Source: Chlorops oryzae (lineage: Eukaryota > Arthropoda > Insecta > Diptera > Chloropidae). Taken from it: 64,000 bases of DNA. Below the pieces are notes generated by a model, which worked only from the letters and a program-made list of their open reading frames with translations, had not been told where the DNA came from and made no database searches. The position numbers and the translations under genes are program-made. The stretch spans positions 28,983,063 through 29,047,062 of the forward strand of contig CM035809.1 of assembly GCA_020466095.1 (NCBI GenBank), written 5' to 3'. Below, piece after piece: positions 45,924-57,680 of this stretch (within the stretch, counting starts at the first letter, position 1; every line of letters begins with the position of its first letter).

Positions 45924-46135
45924 TTATACCGGTCCTCTTCTCGCGTTTTCAAGTGCCCCGCTGCCTATCCCGGGGTCTGGAAAACGCCATCTTTGTCTGC
46001 TTGTATTTGTAGCTTGTAGCCTTGTTTCCCGAATTTTCCCAATAATTGGAGCAACTCCATAGCGGCTGCGAATCGTCCACGTTTGGCACACGATCAAGAC
46101 GAGGCAGCAGAGCATCTTGGTTTCCATAACACTAA
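45924..46135 (-). repeat. Diverged dispersed repeat, partner at 57.43-57.68 kb
   Basis: Shares 'cccaataattg' plus 'agcaactccata', 'catgatcaagacgaggcag' (with changes) and 'tttccataac' with 57430-57680 in the same orientation. A 67-codon minus frame here is broken by indels in the partner, so coding function is unproven. Confidence 0.55.
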
Positions 46136-46585
46136 ATCTCCTTTCTGCTACTTAAATTAAAGGTAGACACTCAGAATTATAAAGAGCGACCGTGCCGGGA
46201 TTGTGTGGTGTTCCTCAGTTTCGCTGCCCACACCTCGCACATTTTGCAATCTATTGATAGGCAAACTTCTTAGAATTTTAAGGCTTTCAAATGCTAAACG
46301 CGAATGCGAATAAGAAAGAGAAAAATTTTACACGAACATAATCTGATAAAATATTTTCAATTAAAATATTATAATGGCAAGAAATGCAATCCATTGTAAT
46401 TGTTTACGTAAAAAGCATCCACCCGCGGCAAAGCTTTTTTGAAGCTCAATTAATGTCTTAAATTAATTTCAAAGCGAACTTAAAGGAAACAACACGCCGA
46501 ACCAAAACAACGCCAGTCATTTCCCGAGAAATTCATATTCGAATGCTTCTGTATACAATTGCAGTATACGTTTTAAGCATCGAAC

Positions 46586-47082
46586 TATCCCAGCGGACAG
46601 TTATCTCCTGCATGACAATATCATCGGTGATGTCATCGATGACATATAGGTGACATTGCCATGCATGACATCTTGGAGGACATGTCATCGTGGAGGGATG
46701 CTGTTCACGTGCTTGAATCTCATTGGCTTGAAGTGGCGTAGTGGATGAGTGCTCGGCTCAGAATCCGAAGATCGCGGGTTCGATCCCTGGCTGAGGCGAA
46801 CAAAAATTGTTAAAAATAGATTTTTTTTAAATTGCGAAATATCCAAAGAGAAGACAAAGAAGAGAAGTTATCAGACTGGTTTCTATAAATTGACATTTAG
46901 AGAGAAAAGAGCAATGTGCTGCTCTCAAATGCTTTTTTCGCCAACGCATCCCCTAGCATGACAATGTCAACAGTGAATTCACACTCCTACTCTTGTACAA
47001 ATGTGATACAATGTCTCATATGAATTGTCATGCCTACCGGATCCAAAGTAACCCTGACTTCATCGATAATGTCAGCGGGATA
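46586..47082 (+). mobile_element. TATCCCAGCGG TIR element with tRNA-like module
   Basis: Ends TATCCCAGCGGACA and the complement of TATCCCGCTGACA. The left quarter contains the palindrome ATGTCATCGATGACAT. The tRNA-like module has perfect A box TGGCGTAGTGG (46734-46744) and B box GGTTCGATCCC (46777-46787). The right arm repeats 'gacaatgtca'-type words. It is the longest copy of the family seen, and the 32.1-kb copy is its inverted, deleted relative. Confidence 0.78.
46734..46787 (+). promoter_or_regulatory. Pol III A and B boxes inside TIR element
   Basis: Both boxes match the tRNA consensus without mismatch, with 32 bp between them. Confidence 0.78.
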
Positions 47083-49039
47083 TTTGTCGTAAAAATCGGT
47101 TAAACCGATAACCGCTTATAACGATTATCGGTTATTACGATGGATTTTTTCTGGTCCCTTCGACATCGTTATAATCGTGATGATACAGAAAGATATTTAT
47201 TTTCGAAATAAATGGTCGATAAATTGATCAACGGCATTGGACCCCGTGGGTTAAAGTTATAATGAAAGTTAGAGAAATAATTTTATAATTCTACAAATTT
47301 ATTCTTTCCCCCGTCAACCTTGCAAAAATATCAATAAAAGAGGATAGAAAAAGCCACGAAAACGCATCGAATTTCGTGACGTGCGAGACGAGCGAAATTA
47401 TCGGCGATTGCATTTGGCGTGATCTCGGTGCTTAAATTTATCTCTTTATTTCGGTCAGTCCAGCTACCAAAGGTGCAATATTCGAAAATGCAATATTCGA
47501 AAATCTAATAGACATCGGAAAATATTGGATTAAAATATTGAATGGAATGGAATGCTCGGCGAGGCACGGTGATTAGCCAACTGCCGTTGAGATAATGCTG
47601 CTTCATCCTCTCGTCCAAAAGAATTTATGTGCGGCTATCCGATAAATACATACATACATATGTGTTGTTTTCACTTTTGTGCCTCTGTTGTTTCAGTGCA
47701 ATTGGCAGGGCGCATCGAAATTTACTTTGCACAATTGCAATTTCCCACATTTTCAATTATGTTTAAACTCTGATATCACGATGGCGACTACTGCCAATGC
47801 GCCATTGCGTTCGGTGCCTAGCGAGCGACTCTGTGACAACAGACACACCGGCAGCGGTAGTTAGTGCTGGGTTATGGTTATGCGTTTTCGATTCCGTACA
47901 CAAAAACGCGGTCGGTCCGAATCCAAATGGAATATTTTGTCCGTATTGTTGGAGTATTGGCATTTCCGCGCGAAGAGTGTTTGGGTCAAATGCATCGCAG
48001 GATCTGTAAATAAAGCAAAATAAAATACAACACATCCACTGCGCCGTCTCTCTGTCTTTATGAAATTGCAAATTCGAAATATCAACGGTGTTGCATTAAC
48101 AACTCAATCGCTATCATCGTCATTATCCTGGTCCGTTCGGTGCTCAGTGTAATGGCTATATGTTGCACCCTTTAAGTCTTTTAATTGGTAAGTTCGTAGG
48201 TATTTGATTGAAAGTTACTCAAGTGCTATGAGAATGCCAAAAAATTCTATAGTAGTTATCGAGAGGAATCAACATCGATGCCGTTCAAAATTTTCCTTTA
48301 GTTAAATGCTTGATTGGAGAAATGATATGGAGAAGTACTCTATTAGGATTTTTAAGGAATACGGTTAATTGTATAGGAAAATGATAGCCAAAAAATCATT
48401 TGAAGATTTGAAGTGTTTCTCAATTAAAATTTAAATGGGAAGAATCCCTCGAAGTGAGAAAAATCCCCCAATCTTGACAACGATGGGTAAAAGTAATGAG
48501 TATTACCCATGTTGCTTCCCTGCAGGAATTCCAACTACTCCCCGACTAGTCCCCGACTAGTCACAAAAAAATACCAGGACTAATCCCTCTTAATTTGCCA
48601 ACCAATGCTTTGAACTGTCTTTTTTAACGTTGAGCTGTCAGATATTTAATTTTCTCATCTTATTTTCAAAAAATTTATTAGACAAATGGGGTACCAAATG
48701 AAAGGAAATTGATCCAGCATTTTGAATAAAATAAAAAATTTGGGTGTTAATAGGACCTTTTTCATACCAAAATGGCTCTCAAAGTCAAAAAATGTTTTAA
48801 AAAATTTTAAAATTTGACTTTGAAGGCTCAAATACCCTTGAAGTTGCAATAAAGTATAAGACTTTTTATACGCCTAGAAAGGTCTGATAATTCTCTGTCG
48901 AACTGCATTAAAATTTTTATCTTGGATTCAAAGGTTTTTTTTTCTGAAACAACTGCAAATTTCTTTCTTTCCCTTATAACTCCTCAGGCGTGCATTTTGG
49001 ACCCCCCTGCCATACGATTTTTTGTTAGTTCTGACCCCC
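47083..49039. other. No gene supported
   Basis: Short features only: ACCGATAACCG and CGGTTATTACG near 47105-47140 (possible transposon end), two copies of 'gcaatattcgaaaat' at about 47482, and a direct repeat 'ccccgactagt' at 48540-48560. Frames near 47.7-48.1 kb lie on both strands and are not convincing. Confidence 0.35.
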
Positions 49040-51033
49040 TCTATCAGCTCCCGACCGGTTGACCTTCACAAACGGAACACCCTGTATACAGTTGGGTCGA
49101 TTTTTGGTCAATTTTCCCAGCTAACTACCTTTCGGTGGGGCAACGAATCGAATGCGAAGTTATAGCAGACAATAACAATTTTTTTTTTTTTTTCTACCTC
49201 GCAATCAAAGCACCAAGCGTAATGAAATCCTGAAACTTACCCTCCGTAGATCTCCGTATATACTTAAAATATGTACATTTTGACTAGTCATATTTCGATT
49301 AACCTCATATTAACTCTTTGGCAAATTAACTTCTTCATTACTGCAGGGTTGCTAATTGATGGCATTTGTTAGACTCCAACACACACTTAAAATGTTCATT
49401 CCCCTTTTTTTGTTTTGAGCTTACATCTACGTCTATGGAAATCAAGGAGCTACTATCCTTCACCGCTGTCATAATATTTCCCGTTTTGTATCAAATTTTT
49501 TCTTTTACGAAAAATTTTCATGATTTCGTCTCATCTTATTCGATTGTTTGTTTCTCTATAGTCACTTATGGCTTGTGAAAAATCTCCACACACTTCGTGG
49601 CAAATCCTCTTGACATTTTACATGTCATCATTCATTCGTTTTTACTTTTTCTTTTATGTTGAAGTTCTCCGCTTCCCGTTGTATGAGATTCTGTGGAAGC
49701 CAGATTGTGTCGTCCACGCGTTGTTGAGTTCAAATGAGTTGGGAGGTTACAAAAAATACTGACGCTCAAAAGTGGATGACAAGTGTTGATAGGGATTTTT
49801 ATGAGCGTTGATCTGTGCGCCATGATTGAAAAGTAGAGAGGAGAATAGAGAAAGACTGCAAGTTTATGTGATTTCATCACACTATTTGTGCACTATTTTG
49901 TTCCCGTCCGCGTATCTGTATCTGTCCCATCGACCGCCCTTGTGACGTTGCTGAAGTTTGTCAACTTGTTTGTTTCGCGCCACTCACGTCAGGCGTTATG
50001 GATCCTTCTGTCTTATATGTAATGCTCCTTACTCATTGTCAAGTGTTCTGCAGTCTTCTTTCTATCAATTCTTTTTTCTTTTTCTCACTAGGAAGTTAGA
50101 CTTCTCAGAAGCTTTTTATGCATAATTTTTTAATGAATTTACCAAGAGGACCACACCGTGGGGAGTGGTGCGTTTTCCTCATTGCTTTGGTGGCTGGATT
50201 GAATCACTGGAGTGGATTTCGTATTGTTGCTCGGCAAAATTTTAATGAGGTTGGAGATCAAACCTCGGATGGTGGTGCCATACGCTAAAGCTTTTTGCAC
50301 CTGAACATTTTTTTTTTGCTGACGTCTTGTTTCTCAGCTCTTTTTTCAATTCCATGCTTGATATGTAATGTAATGTTTGATAAATGTAAATTTTGTTACT
50401 TTATCGTATACTGAGCTGGCAAGTAATCGAAGAATATCGAGTCTGCAGGGTTGCATTCAACTTTTCGGTTTTGCTTTTACCCATGGAAAGTGAACATTTC
50501 AAATTTTGTTTGCGTAATAAATACCATAACCATACCATAAAGGCTGCACAAACATCGGCTTTGAAAACGTTGAGTTTTGGGCGGATCTTGAAGAATTAGA
50601 GAGGAATTAATAGATCCGTCACTTTCCAATTTTTTTTTTTTTTTTTTTTTTTTGCTTTTGACATTGGACTAGTCTTGAAAAAAGTTTTTCGTAGAGATTT
50701 CTAATTACCATGATTTGTCTTTCTGATCCCGCATTGACTCATTATAAAATTGGCCTCCTTAATTTTGAATGTCTTTCAAAATAGAGCCATATTTAAAGAG
50801 GGGTACATTTTTTTTTTAACAAAATGGGGTTTTCATTTCTTCTAAACACACTTTTCTCGATTTTTCACAATTGGCGGCAGGCGTCAACCAGCTGTTTGGG
50901 GTGGGTAGTGATGGGCGATACCGATACGATAGTATCGGGTATCGATACTTTTGGGGCGATACTATCGAAATTTGGCATCGATTCTTTCGCAGCGCGATAC
51001 TTACTAGTATCGATACTTGGAGACTTAATTTAA
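49040..51033 (+). repeat. Second tandem duplication, copy 1
   Basis: From TCTATCAGCTCCC to 'gagacttaattta'; matches 51219-54250. Identity looks roughly 90 percent by eye, with many small indels. The right end consists of the start of a TAGTGATGGGC hAT, truncated here. About 185 bp of unrelated DNA separates the copies. Confidence 0.88.
50906..51033 (+). mobile_element. Truncated TAGTGATGGGC hAT end
   Basis: TAGTGATGGGCGATACCGATACG followed by repeated 'tatcgatact' motifs; cut off where the duplication ends. The full version is at 53407-54824. Confidence 0.75.
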
Positions 51034-51394
51034 GCTTGAGGTACAATAGGTGCGACAGAACGACAAGACAAAACGATTTGTCGCATCCGATTTGTCGTGT
51101 TGCAAGCCAATGTACAATAGCAGGGAAAATCGTATCGTTTGCAATCATATGTTACTCGCAAACGACAAAAAACCCATTGGGATTTTACGCTACAACATTT
51201 ACTTGGAATGAAAAAAAATCTATCAGCTCCCGACCTGTTGACCTTCACAAACGGAACACCCTGTATACAGTTGGGTCGATTTTTGGTCAATTTGTATTTT
51301 TGCACATTTTATGAAAAAAAAATTTTTTTTTTCCTCTTGTTTTGGTTTTTTTTTTTTTTTTTATTTATTTAAATCTTTTCTTTTTCACTTCTTT

Positions 51395-51660
51395 TTTAAT
51401 TGCCTCGCCTCGGCCGAGCCTCGAACCGCTGACCTCTGGGGGTTGGTTAGTCCGTGTCCTAACCATTACACTAAACAAGCAATTTTTTTAATCATTTTTT
51501 TATTTCAAAATAAACTATTAAATAAATTTAATTAAAATATAAACATATAAAAAAACTTGGTAATTAAAATAAAAAATTTCCCACCCGAGCCAGGGATCGA
51601 ACCCCAACCCACGAGGTCGCTGAGCGATAGTCATAACCGTCCGGTGGGGCAACGATCCGA
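51395..51660 (-). mobile_element. Pair of tRNA-like modules, same type as 21.1-21.5 kb
   Basis: On the minus strand, module one (about 51588-51655) has B box GGTTCGATCCC (complement of 51593-51603). Module two (about 51400-51480) has A box TAGTGTAATGG (complement of 51463-51473) and B box GGTTCGAGGCT (complement of 51417-51427). The order and AT-rich spacer mimic the 20933-21814 element, and the flanking 'aaagatttaaata' text also matches. Outer ends are not preserved. Module two could pass for a worn tRNA, but its spacing is irregular. Confidence 0.65.
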
Positions 51661-53422
51661 ATGCGAAGTTAAAGCAGACAATAACAATTTTTTTTCTACT
51701 TCGCAATCAAAGCACCAAGCTTAAGGAAATCCTGAAACTCGCCCCCGTAGATCTCCGTATATACATAAAATACTGTACATTTTGACTAGTCATATTTCGA
51801 GTAACCTCAGAGTACTCCTCTTTGGCAAATAGACCTCTTCATTACTGCAGGGTTGCTATTGAATGGGATTGTGTTAGACTCCACACACACTTAAAATGTT
51901 CATTCCTCTTTTTTTTTTTGAGCTTACCTCTACGTCTATGGAAATCAAGGAGCTACTTATCCTTCACCGCTGTCATATAAAATTTTTCCCGTTGTTGTAT
52001 CAAATTTTTTCTTTATACAAAAATATTTCATATTTCGTCTCATCTTATTCGATTGTTTGTTTCTCTATAGTCACTTATGGCTTGTGAAAAACTCCACACA
52101 CTTCGTGGCAAATCCTCTTGACATTTTACATGTCATCATTCATTCGTTTTTACTTTTTCTTTTTGTTGAAGCTCTCCGCTTCCCGTTGTATGAGATTCTG
52201 TGGGAAGCCAGATTGGTGTCGGCCACGCGTTGTTGAGTTCAAATGAGTTGGGAGGTTACAAAAAATAACTGACGCTCAAAAGTGGATGACAAGTGTTGAT
52301 AGGGTTTTTATGAGCGTTGATCTGTGCGCCATGATTGAAAAGAGAGAGAGAGAGTGAGAGAAAGAGAAAGACTGCAAATTTATGCGATTTCATCACACTA
52401 TATGTGCACTATTTTGTTCCCGTCCGCGTATCTGTATCTGTCCCATCGACCGCCCTTGTGACGTTGCTGAATTTTTTGTCAACTTGTTTGTTTCGCGCCA
52501 CTCACGTCAGGCGTTATGCATCCTTCTGTCTTATATGTAATGCTCCTTACTCATGTCAAGTGTTCTGCAGTCTTCTTTCTATCAATTCTATTTTCTTTTT
52601 CTCACTAGGAAGTTCGACTTCTCAGAAGCTCTTTATGCATAATTTTTTAATGAATTTACCAAGAGGACCACACCGTGGGGAGTAGTGCGGTTTCCTCATT
52701 CCTTTGGTCGCTGCATTGAATGACTGGAGTGGCTTTCGTATTGTTGCTCGGCAAAATTTTAATGAGGTTGGAGATCAAACCTCGGATGGTGTCGCCATAC
52801 GCTAAAGCTTTTGACACCTGAACTTTTTTTTAATGCTGACGTCTTGTTTCTCAGCTGTTTTTTTTTCAATTCTATGCTTGATATTTAATGTAATGTTTGA
52901 TAAATGTAAATTTTTTTACTTTATCGTATATTGAGCTGGCAAGTAATCGAAGAATATCGAGTCTGCAGGGTTGCATTCAACTATTCGGCCCATGGAAAGT
53001 GAACATTTCAAATTTTGTTGGCGTAATAAATACCATAACCATACCATAAAGGCTGCACAAACACCGACTTTGAAAATGTAGAGCGGATCTTGAAGAATTA
53101 GAGAGGAATAAATAGATCCGTCACTTTCCAATTTTTTTTTTTTTTTTTTTTTGCCTTTGACATTAGACTAGTCTTGAAAAAAGTTTTTCGTAGAGATTTC
53201 TAATTACCATGATTTGTCTTTCTGATCCCGCATTGACTCATTATAAAATTGGACTCCTTATTTTTGAGTGTCTTTCAAAATAGAGTCATATTTAAAGAGG
53301 GGTAACATTGTTTTTATTAACAAAATGGGGTTTTCATTTCTTCTTAATACACTTTTCTCGATTTTTCACAATTGGCGGCAGACGTCAACCAGCTGTTTGG
53401 GGTGGGCAGTGATGGGCGATAC

Positions 53423-54130
53423 CAGTGTTGCCAGGTTTTTTTCGAGCCTTCCCTCTAAAAGTCATTCAATTTCCCTCTAAAATACAGTGTTTCCCTCTAA
53501 AAAAAATTTTAAAAACCTCTAAAAATCCCTCTAAATTTTAAAAAATATATTAATACAAGGGCAAATCATCTTTGTTACATTTTTTTAATTGGGAACAAAA
53601 GAAAAAGTTTCAACAAACAGCAAAAACAAAAATTTAAAGTGAAGCTGAAGGGTCATACCCTGCGAAAGCGTCTAATTCTTCGTTATCGCATTCACATGGT
53701 AGGTGTTGTCTCATTGTTGAATTTTTTCAACATTTTTGTGGAAGGATTAAAAGATTTAGATGACTCAATCAATTCGCGTTATGGCGTCGGCAGTTTGAAT
53801 TGAAGTTTTATTTCTCAATTTGATCTTTATAATATTCACGGTGGAAAATGCTCTCTCAACCGCAGCATTGTTTCACGTGTGTGACCTTGAGTTTCTTTGA
53901 AAGACAGAATGTGGTCTGACCGCGGACGAAAAAGCTGCGGGAACCAATTAGTGAAGATTTTATATGTCAAATAAATCTGGACCATACTCTCTTTTATAAT
54001 ATGTATCAACGAAATCTTTGAATAAAATCCCTCTAAATTTCCCTCTAAAAGTTTTGTCCCTCTAAATCTACCTCTAAATTAATAAAAAACCTCTAAATAT
54101 AGAGGAAAAACCTCTAAACTGGCAACACTG
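53423..54130 (-). mobile_element. hAT element CAGTGTTGCCA with transposase relic
   Basis: CAGTGTTGCCAG and CTGGCAACACTG ends; perfect 8-bp duplication GGCGATAC (53415-53422, 54131-54138), single in copy 1 of the duplication. Subterminal zones repeat CCTCTAAA about ten times. The centre retains a piece of transposase on the minus strand. It is a deletion derivative of an autonomous hAT. Confidence 0.95.
53763..53873 (-). pseudogene. hAT transposase C-terminal dimerisation domain relic
   Basis: Minus-strand translation gives AAVERAFSTVNIIKIKLRN, the hallmark 'ERxFS...IK.KxRN' block near the C-terminus of hAT transposases, and continues to a stop after TADAITRID. An in-frame stop lies just upstream and no N-terminal domains (BED finger, catalytic core) remain, so it cannot encode active transposase. 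Confidence 0.88.
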
Positions 54131-54885
54131 GGCGATACCGATACGATAGTATCGGGTATCGATACTTTTGGGACGATACTATCGAAATTTGGCATCGATT
54201 CTTTTCCAGCGCTATACTTACTAGTATCGATACTTGGAGACTTAATTTAGAGTATTCTGTCTGAATTGGGTACTTGTTGGAACATCTGTTCCTTGCGAAA
54301 GACTTTTTTCAATGGCGGCTTTAATAATGGATGAGTGCGGGAATTGACTTTGAATAGAAGAATTTTCCTTGCTGCTCTGAACCAACAATATTGGTTTTCC
54401 CAATAATAGGCCAATTCACAGTTCATCCTAATTTAAGGTTTAATACGCTAATTTGCTTTTTTTTTTTTTTTGATTTTCATTAAACTGCTAAAAATACTGT
54501 ACATAATTTGCATATATAATACAAACATTTCAAATACATACCCTGAAAATATTTTTTTAGTATTTCATATTTTATAATTTCTTTAGAAATCGTATTACGA
54601 TCATCGTAATGATAATGCGGGTAAGGAAGAGCTTAGCATATTATTGCCCTTCAAAGCACTTATTTACACAGGGGAGCGGACATAAAAATGGGTATCGTTT
54701 TATTCGATACTATATCTTGGTATCGATTCCTTTATCCGCGATAGTATCGTTGTATCGATACTGATTGGACTTGAGTTTCGCGATACCCAAGTATCGATAC
54801 TGGTTTCGGATTTGCCCATCACTAGGGTTGGGGTTGCCTATAATTAAATTTTATTTCGTACTTTTCTCGCTAGTGTTGCAGCGTT

Positions 54886-55018
54886 ACGTTAAGACATTTC
54901 GATAACGAAACATAATCGGCTAGGGACGTGCGGGGATGTAGTATGGCAGCGTTTTTCTCCCTTCCTCCTGCCTCCCTTGCCGACGAAAATTTGTTTCGTT
55001 ATCGAAATGTCTTAACGT
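54886..55018. mobile_element. Foldback MITE with perfect 26-bp arms
   Basis: ACGTTAAGACATTTCGATAA and following bases (54886-54911) pair perfectly with 54993-55018. The loop is GC-rich, with 'cctcctgcctccc'. Parts of the loop ('ggggatgt.gtatgg.cgc.tttt') resemble 41680-41715 inside the 41.5-kb element. No target duplication was established. Confidence 0.72.
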
Positions 55019-55103
55019 TTAAATAGCGTATAAGTTTACTAGGTTAACAGACGCCTTCCGTGCCCGACGCTCTCGACCGCACAATGATTGTGCAAACAAC
55101 GCA

Positions 55104-55739
55104 CACAGAGAAAAAAATCAACCAGAAAACTGGTTAAATCAAAAGGAAAACCATACAAAACGGCTTCAACAAGGAAAATTTTTAATTTTAACAATTTTTC
55201 TTGTTGAAAAAATAAAAAATTTTCCTTTTGAATCAACCATATTTCAGGTTGAATTGAAATGATAATTTTCAAAAATGGATTTAAATTTAAATTGTTGAAC
55301 CAACCACGGACATAGTTGAAATGACAAGATATTTTTTAAAAAAATTCCAAAAAAAAAAATACCTATACAAGAAGAAATGTCAATAAAAATTTAATTAACG
55401 TTGAAAGCAAATGGCCATAGAGCACTCTGCTGAACATGACCCAAAAAATAGCCATCGGATGGTCTTCATCCGATTTCGTCACTCCGTTTTGGTGACTGCT
55501 TTCGCAATGCTTAAAAAGTTCTAAGATGAATACATATCTTATATGTCTTATTTTATAAAACAAATGAGAATTATACCGAACGAAAAGAAATGTAATTAAA
55601 CATATTTCCTTTCAAATCAACCCAAAATGTTGTTGACTCAACAATTTTTCTTTTGAAATTTTCGTTCTGCTCGAAAATCAAAAGGACTGTGAATAACAAT
55701 GCGCCCTTTAAAAAAAATCATGGTTAAGTTCGCTCAGTG
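55104..55739 (-). mobile_element. CACTGAG-end MITE, copy 5, inverted
   Basis: Full-length inverted copy: CACAGAGAAAAAAATCAACC at the left and TTCGCTCAGTG at the right. CA on both sides (55102-55103, 55740-55741) gives a non-TA 2-bp duplication and so supports the 2-bp rule for this family. Confidence 0.85.
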
Positions 55740-55741
55740 CA

Positions 55742-57429
55742 ATAAATTGCACACATTCACTGAACTCTGCTCTCGGTCAATTTTTTCTGATTTCCTTGTT
55801 CGGAATTCAGTTTTCAATCAGTCAACTCCCCGAAGACGGTGTTCCCCTTGGTGCGTTAAGTTTGGAGCGAATTCGAATAGCAATCGATGAGAGGTAAACA
55901 CACGCGGATGTGAATTGCAATATGGCAGTATATATCGGCATTAAAAAAAATGCAGAAAACAACTACAAAAAGGTACTATAAGGACAACAAAGGTGACGGT
56001 ATCAATAAATGAATAATCCATTGTATACTTCAATTCAAGCAACCTCAAAAGCCATAAGATCAACAATATGGAACAATTTGATGACTAGTTCACTATTGAA
56101 TACTGCAAAGAAATTGGAACAGGGGATGCTAACAATGGGGGGTCATCATCTTTTTAAGTACAAACATGGAAGTCATTCCAAATAGCACTTTCATTGGAAT
56201 CGAACATATGAATTGAGTGATTCATGGGGAATAGTAAACATAATAATTGCTGGCAACAGAAGTAACTCCCATTTATTTCGAACAATTCTTTTGAATTCTT
56301 TAAAAGGAAATGAGAAGTTTTTTGATACACTGATTCAAAGTCTGAAATTTGTTTTCGCTCTGCTTTCACTTAACCCTTTTTAGATAGATAGATCAATTTT
56401 TTTTTTTATCAAAATGGATAAGAACATCTTTTAAAGAGATTTTTGTTAAGTGATACTTATTGACTTTTTTGGGATATTGGTGCTTCGCTATTTCTTTAAC
56501 GACCATCCAGTGAGAACACACTCCATTACACAGCACCATCATTAGTCGAAATCAGCATATATGTTAATCAATATTGCCATAGGGGACAAAATAAAAATAA
56601 TAGCAGTGAAATCCATGAGGGTTAAATAGCACAGAAAACTAACAGTTGAATATTTATGGACATGAAAAACAAAACAATATAATTTCCTTCCACATTTATG
56701 CTCCCAAAAAAAATCATGCTCTTTTTTGGACTCATTGTGGCGAGACTGTCAGGTCCTGTTATGCCATGGCCCATTTTTGAGCTTGCGTTTTTCAATGAAA
56801 AATTAATTTGTTGATTTAAGCCGGAAAAATAATCCGATAGGCAAACGAAACAAAAAATGGTGTGTCAAACTTGTTGAAATAAGCAGATTTTATTTGATGG
56901 CAATCCTCTTCTGTTTACATTTTTCATTTATTCATTTAAGCTTTAATGACTTGGCAATAATGTAGTCTTTTCGATAGCTTTTTCCTATGGCTTTCCGTTT
57001 TTTACATCTCATGAGAGAACTATTTAAATAACGGGTGGAACGTTCACGAAAAAATTGTTTTTGGATATCGAATTAGTCACTTGAAAGAAATCGTTAAAGT
57101 CGAAACGTCTTTTAGTGAAGATCCCGTTTAAGAAAAAACCTGCAGTTTATAGCAGTGACAAACGCCGATTTGTTGAACGATCTTGACGTAAGTGTAAACG
57201 GGCGCATTTGAAAGCATCTCTTCACATCAAACGTCTCATATAAACAAGTCCGCTGGTAATGATCCAAAAATATCGTACTGCGATATCGGAGTCTTAGTAT
57301 CGATGTATCGAGAGTCAAAATATTACCAGCGTTGCCGTTTTGGACACAATTATATCAAATTACATACATCCAGGCATTTTTCCCTATCAGTAGCATCCTC
57401 CGCGAAAAGTCCTATAGTCCCATTTTACT
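55742..57429. other. No gene; weak TTAA-bounded segment
   Basis: TTAACCCT at 56370 and AGGGTTAA at 56618-56625 might bracket a piggyBac-like relic, but the ends match over only a few bases. ATCGATA-like motifs occur at 57275-57310. No coding signal recognised. Confidence 0.35.
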
Positions 57430-57680
57430 GTATCCATCCAACGCTGTTTTGAACGCCCTCATTGTCTGCAACCTTTAATTTTTAGTGTGTAGCCCTACAT
57501 TGCCAAACTGTCCTCATTTGCTCTCAGAACGCGTTCATACCATCGGAGCCTTGATTACCGTTTTTCCCCAATAATTGAAGCAACTCCATAACGGCTACGA
57601 ATTTCCACGTTTGGAACATGATCAAGACGAGGCAGACCGGATATCTACCGGAGCATCTTTGTTTCCATAACTTTGTAAGA
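57430..57680 (-). repeat. Diverged dispersed repeat, partner at 45.92-46.14 kb
   Basis: Same orientation as 45924-46135, with several indels. The piece 'caacgctgttttgaac' starts the similarity. Confidence 0.55.

Larger units (their letters stand above)
51219..54250 (+). repeat. Second tandem duplication, copy 2
   Basis: Partner of 49040-51033, lengthened by about 350 bp containing tRNA-like modules (51290-51640) and by a 708-bp hAT insert (53423-54130). Confidence 0.88.
53407..54824. mobile_element. hAT-type element, TAGTGATGGGC family, with nested hAT
   Basis: Left end cAGTGATGGGC (T in copy 1) and right end GCCCATCACTA. Flanks GGGGTGGG (53399-53406) and GGGTTGGG (54825-54832) are an 8-bp duplication with one mismatch. 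Both ends carry TATCGATAC clusters. Without the insert it is about 0.7 kb. Confidence 0.82.

Noticed and set aside
48519..49351. CCCTGCAG-ended element
   Set aside because: CTGCAGGGTTGC also occurs at 50446 in the same orientation, so the pairing is ambiguous.
51400..51480. Genuine tRNA gene on the minus strand
   Set aside because: The boxes are good but the stem spacing is irregular and it lies in a repeated composite with a second tRNA-like module, so a SINE-type origin is more likely.
56370..56625. piggyBac-like element bounded by TTAA-CCCT / AGGG-TTAA
   Set aside because: Terminal similarity is limited to a few bases and could be chance in AT-rich DNA.
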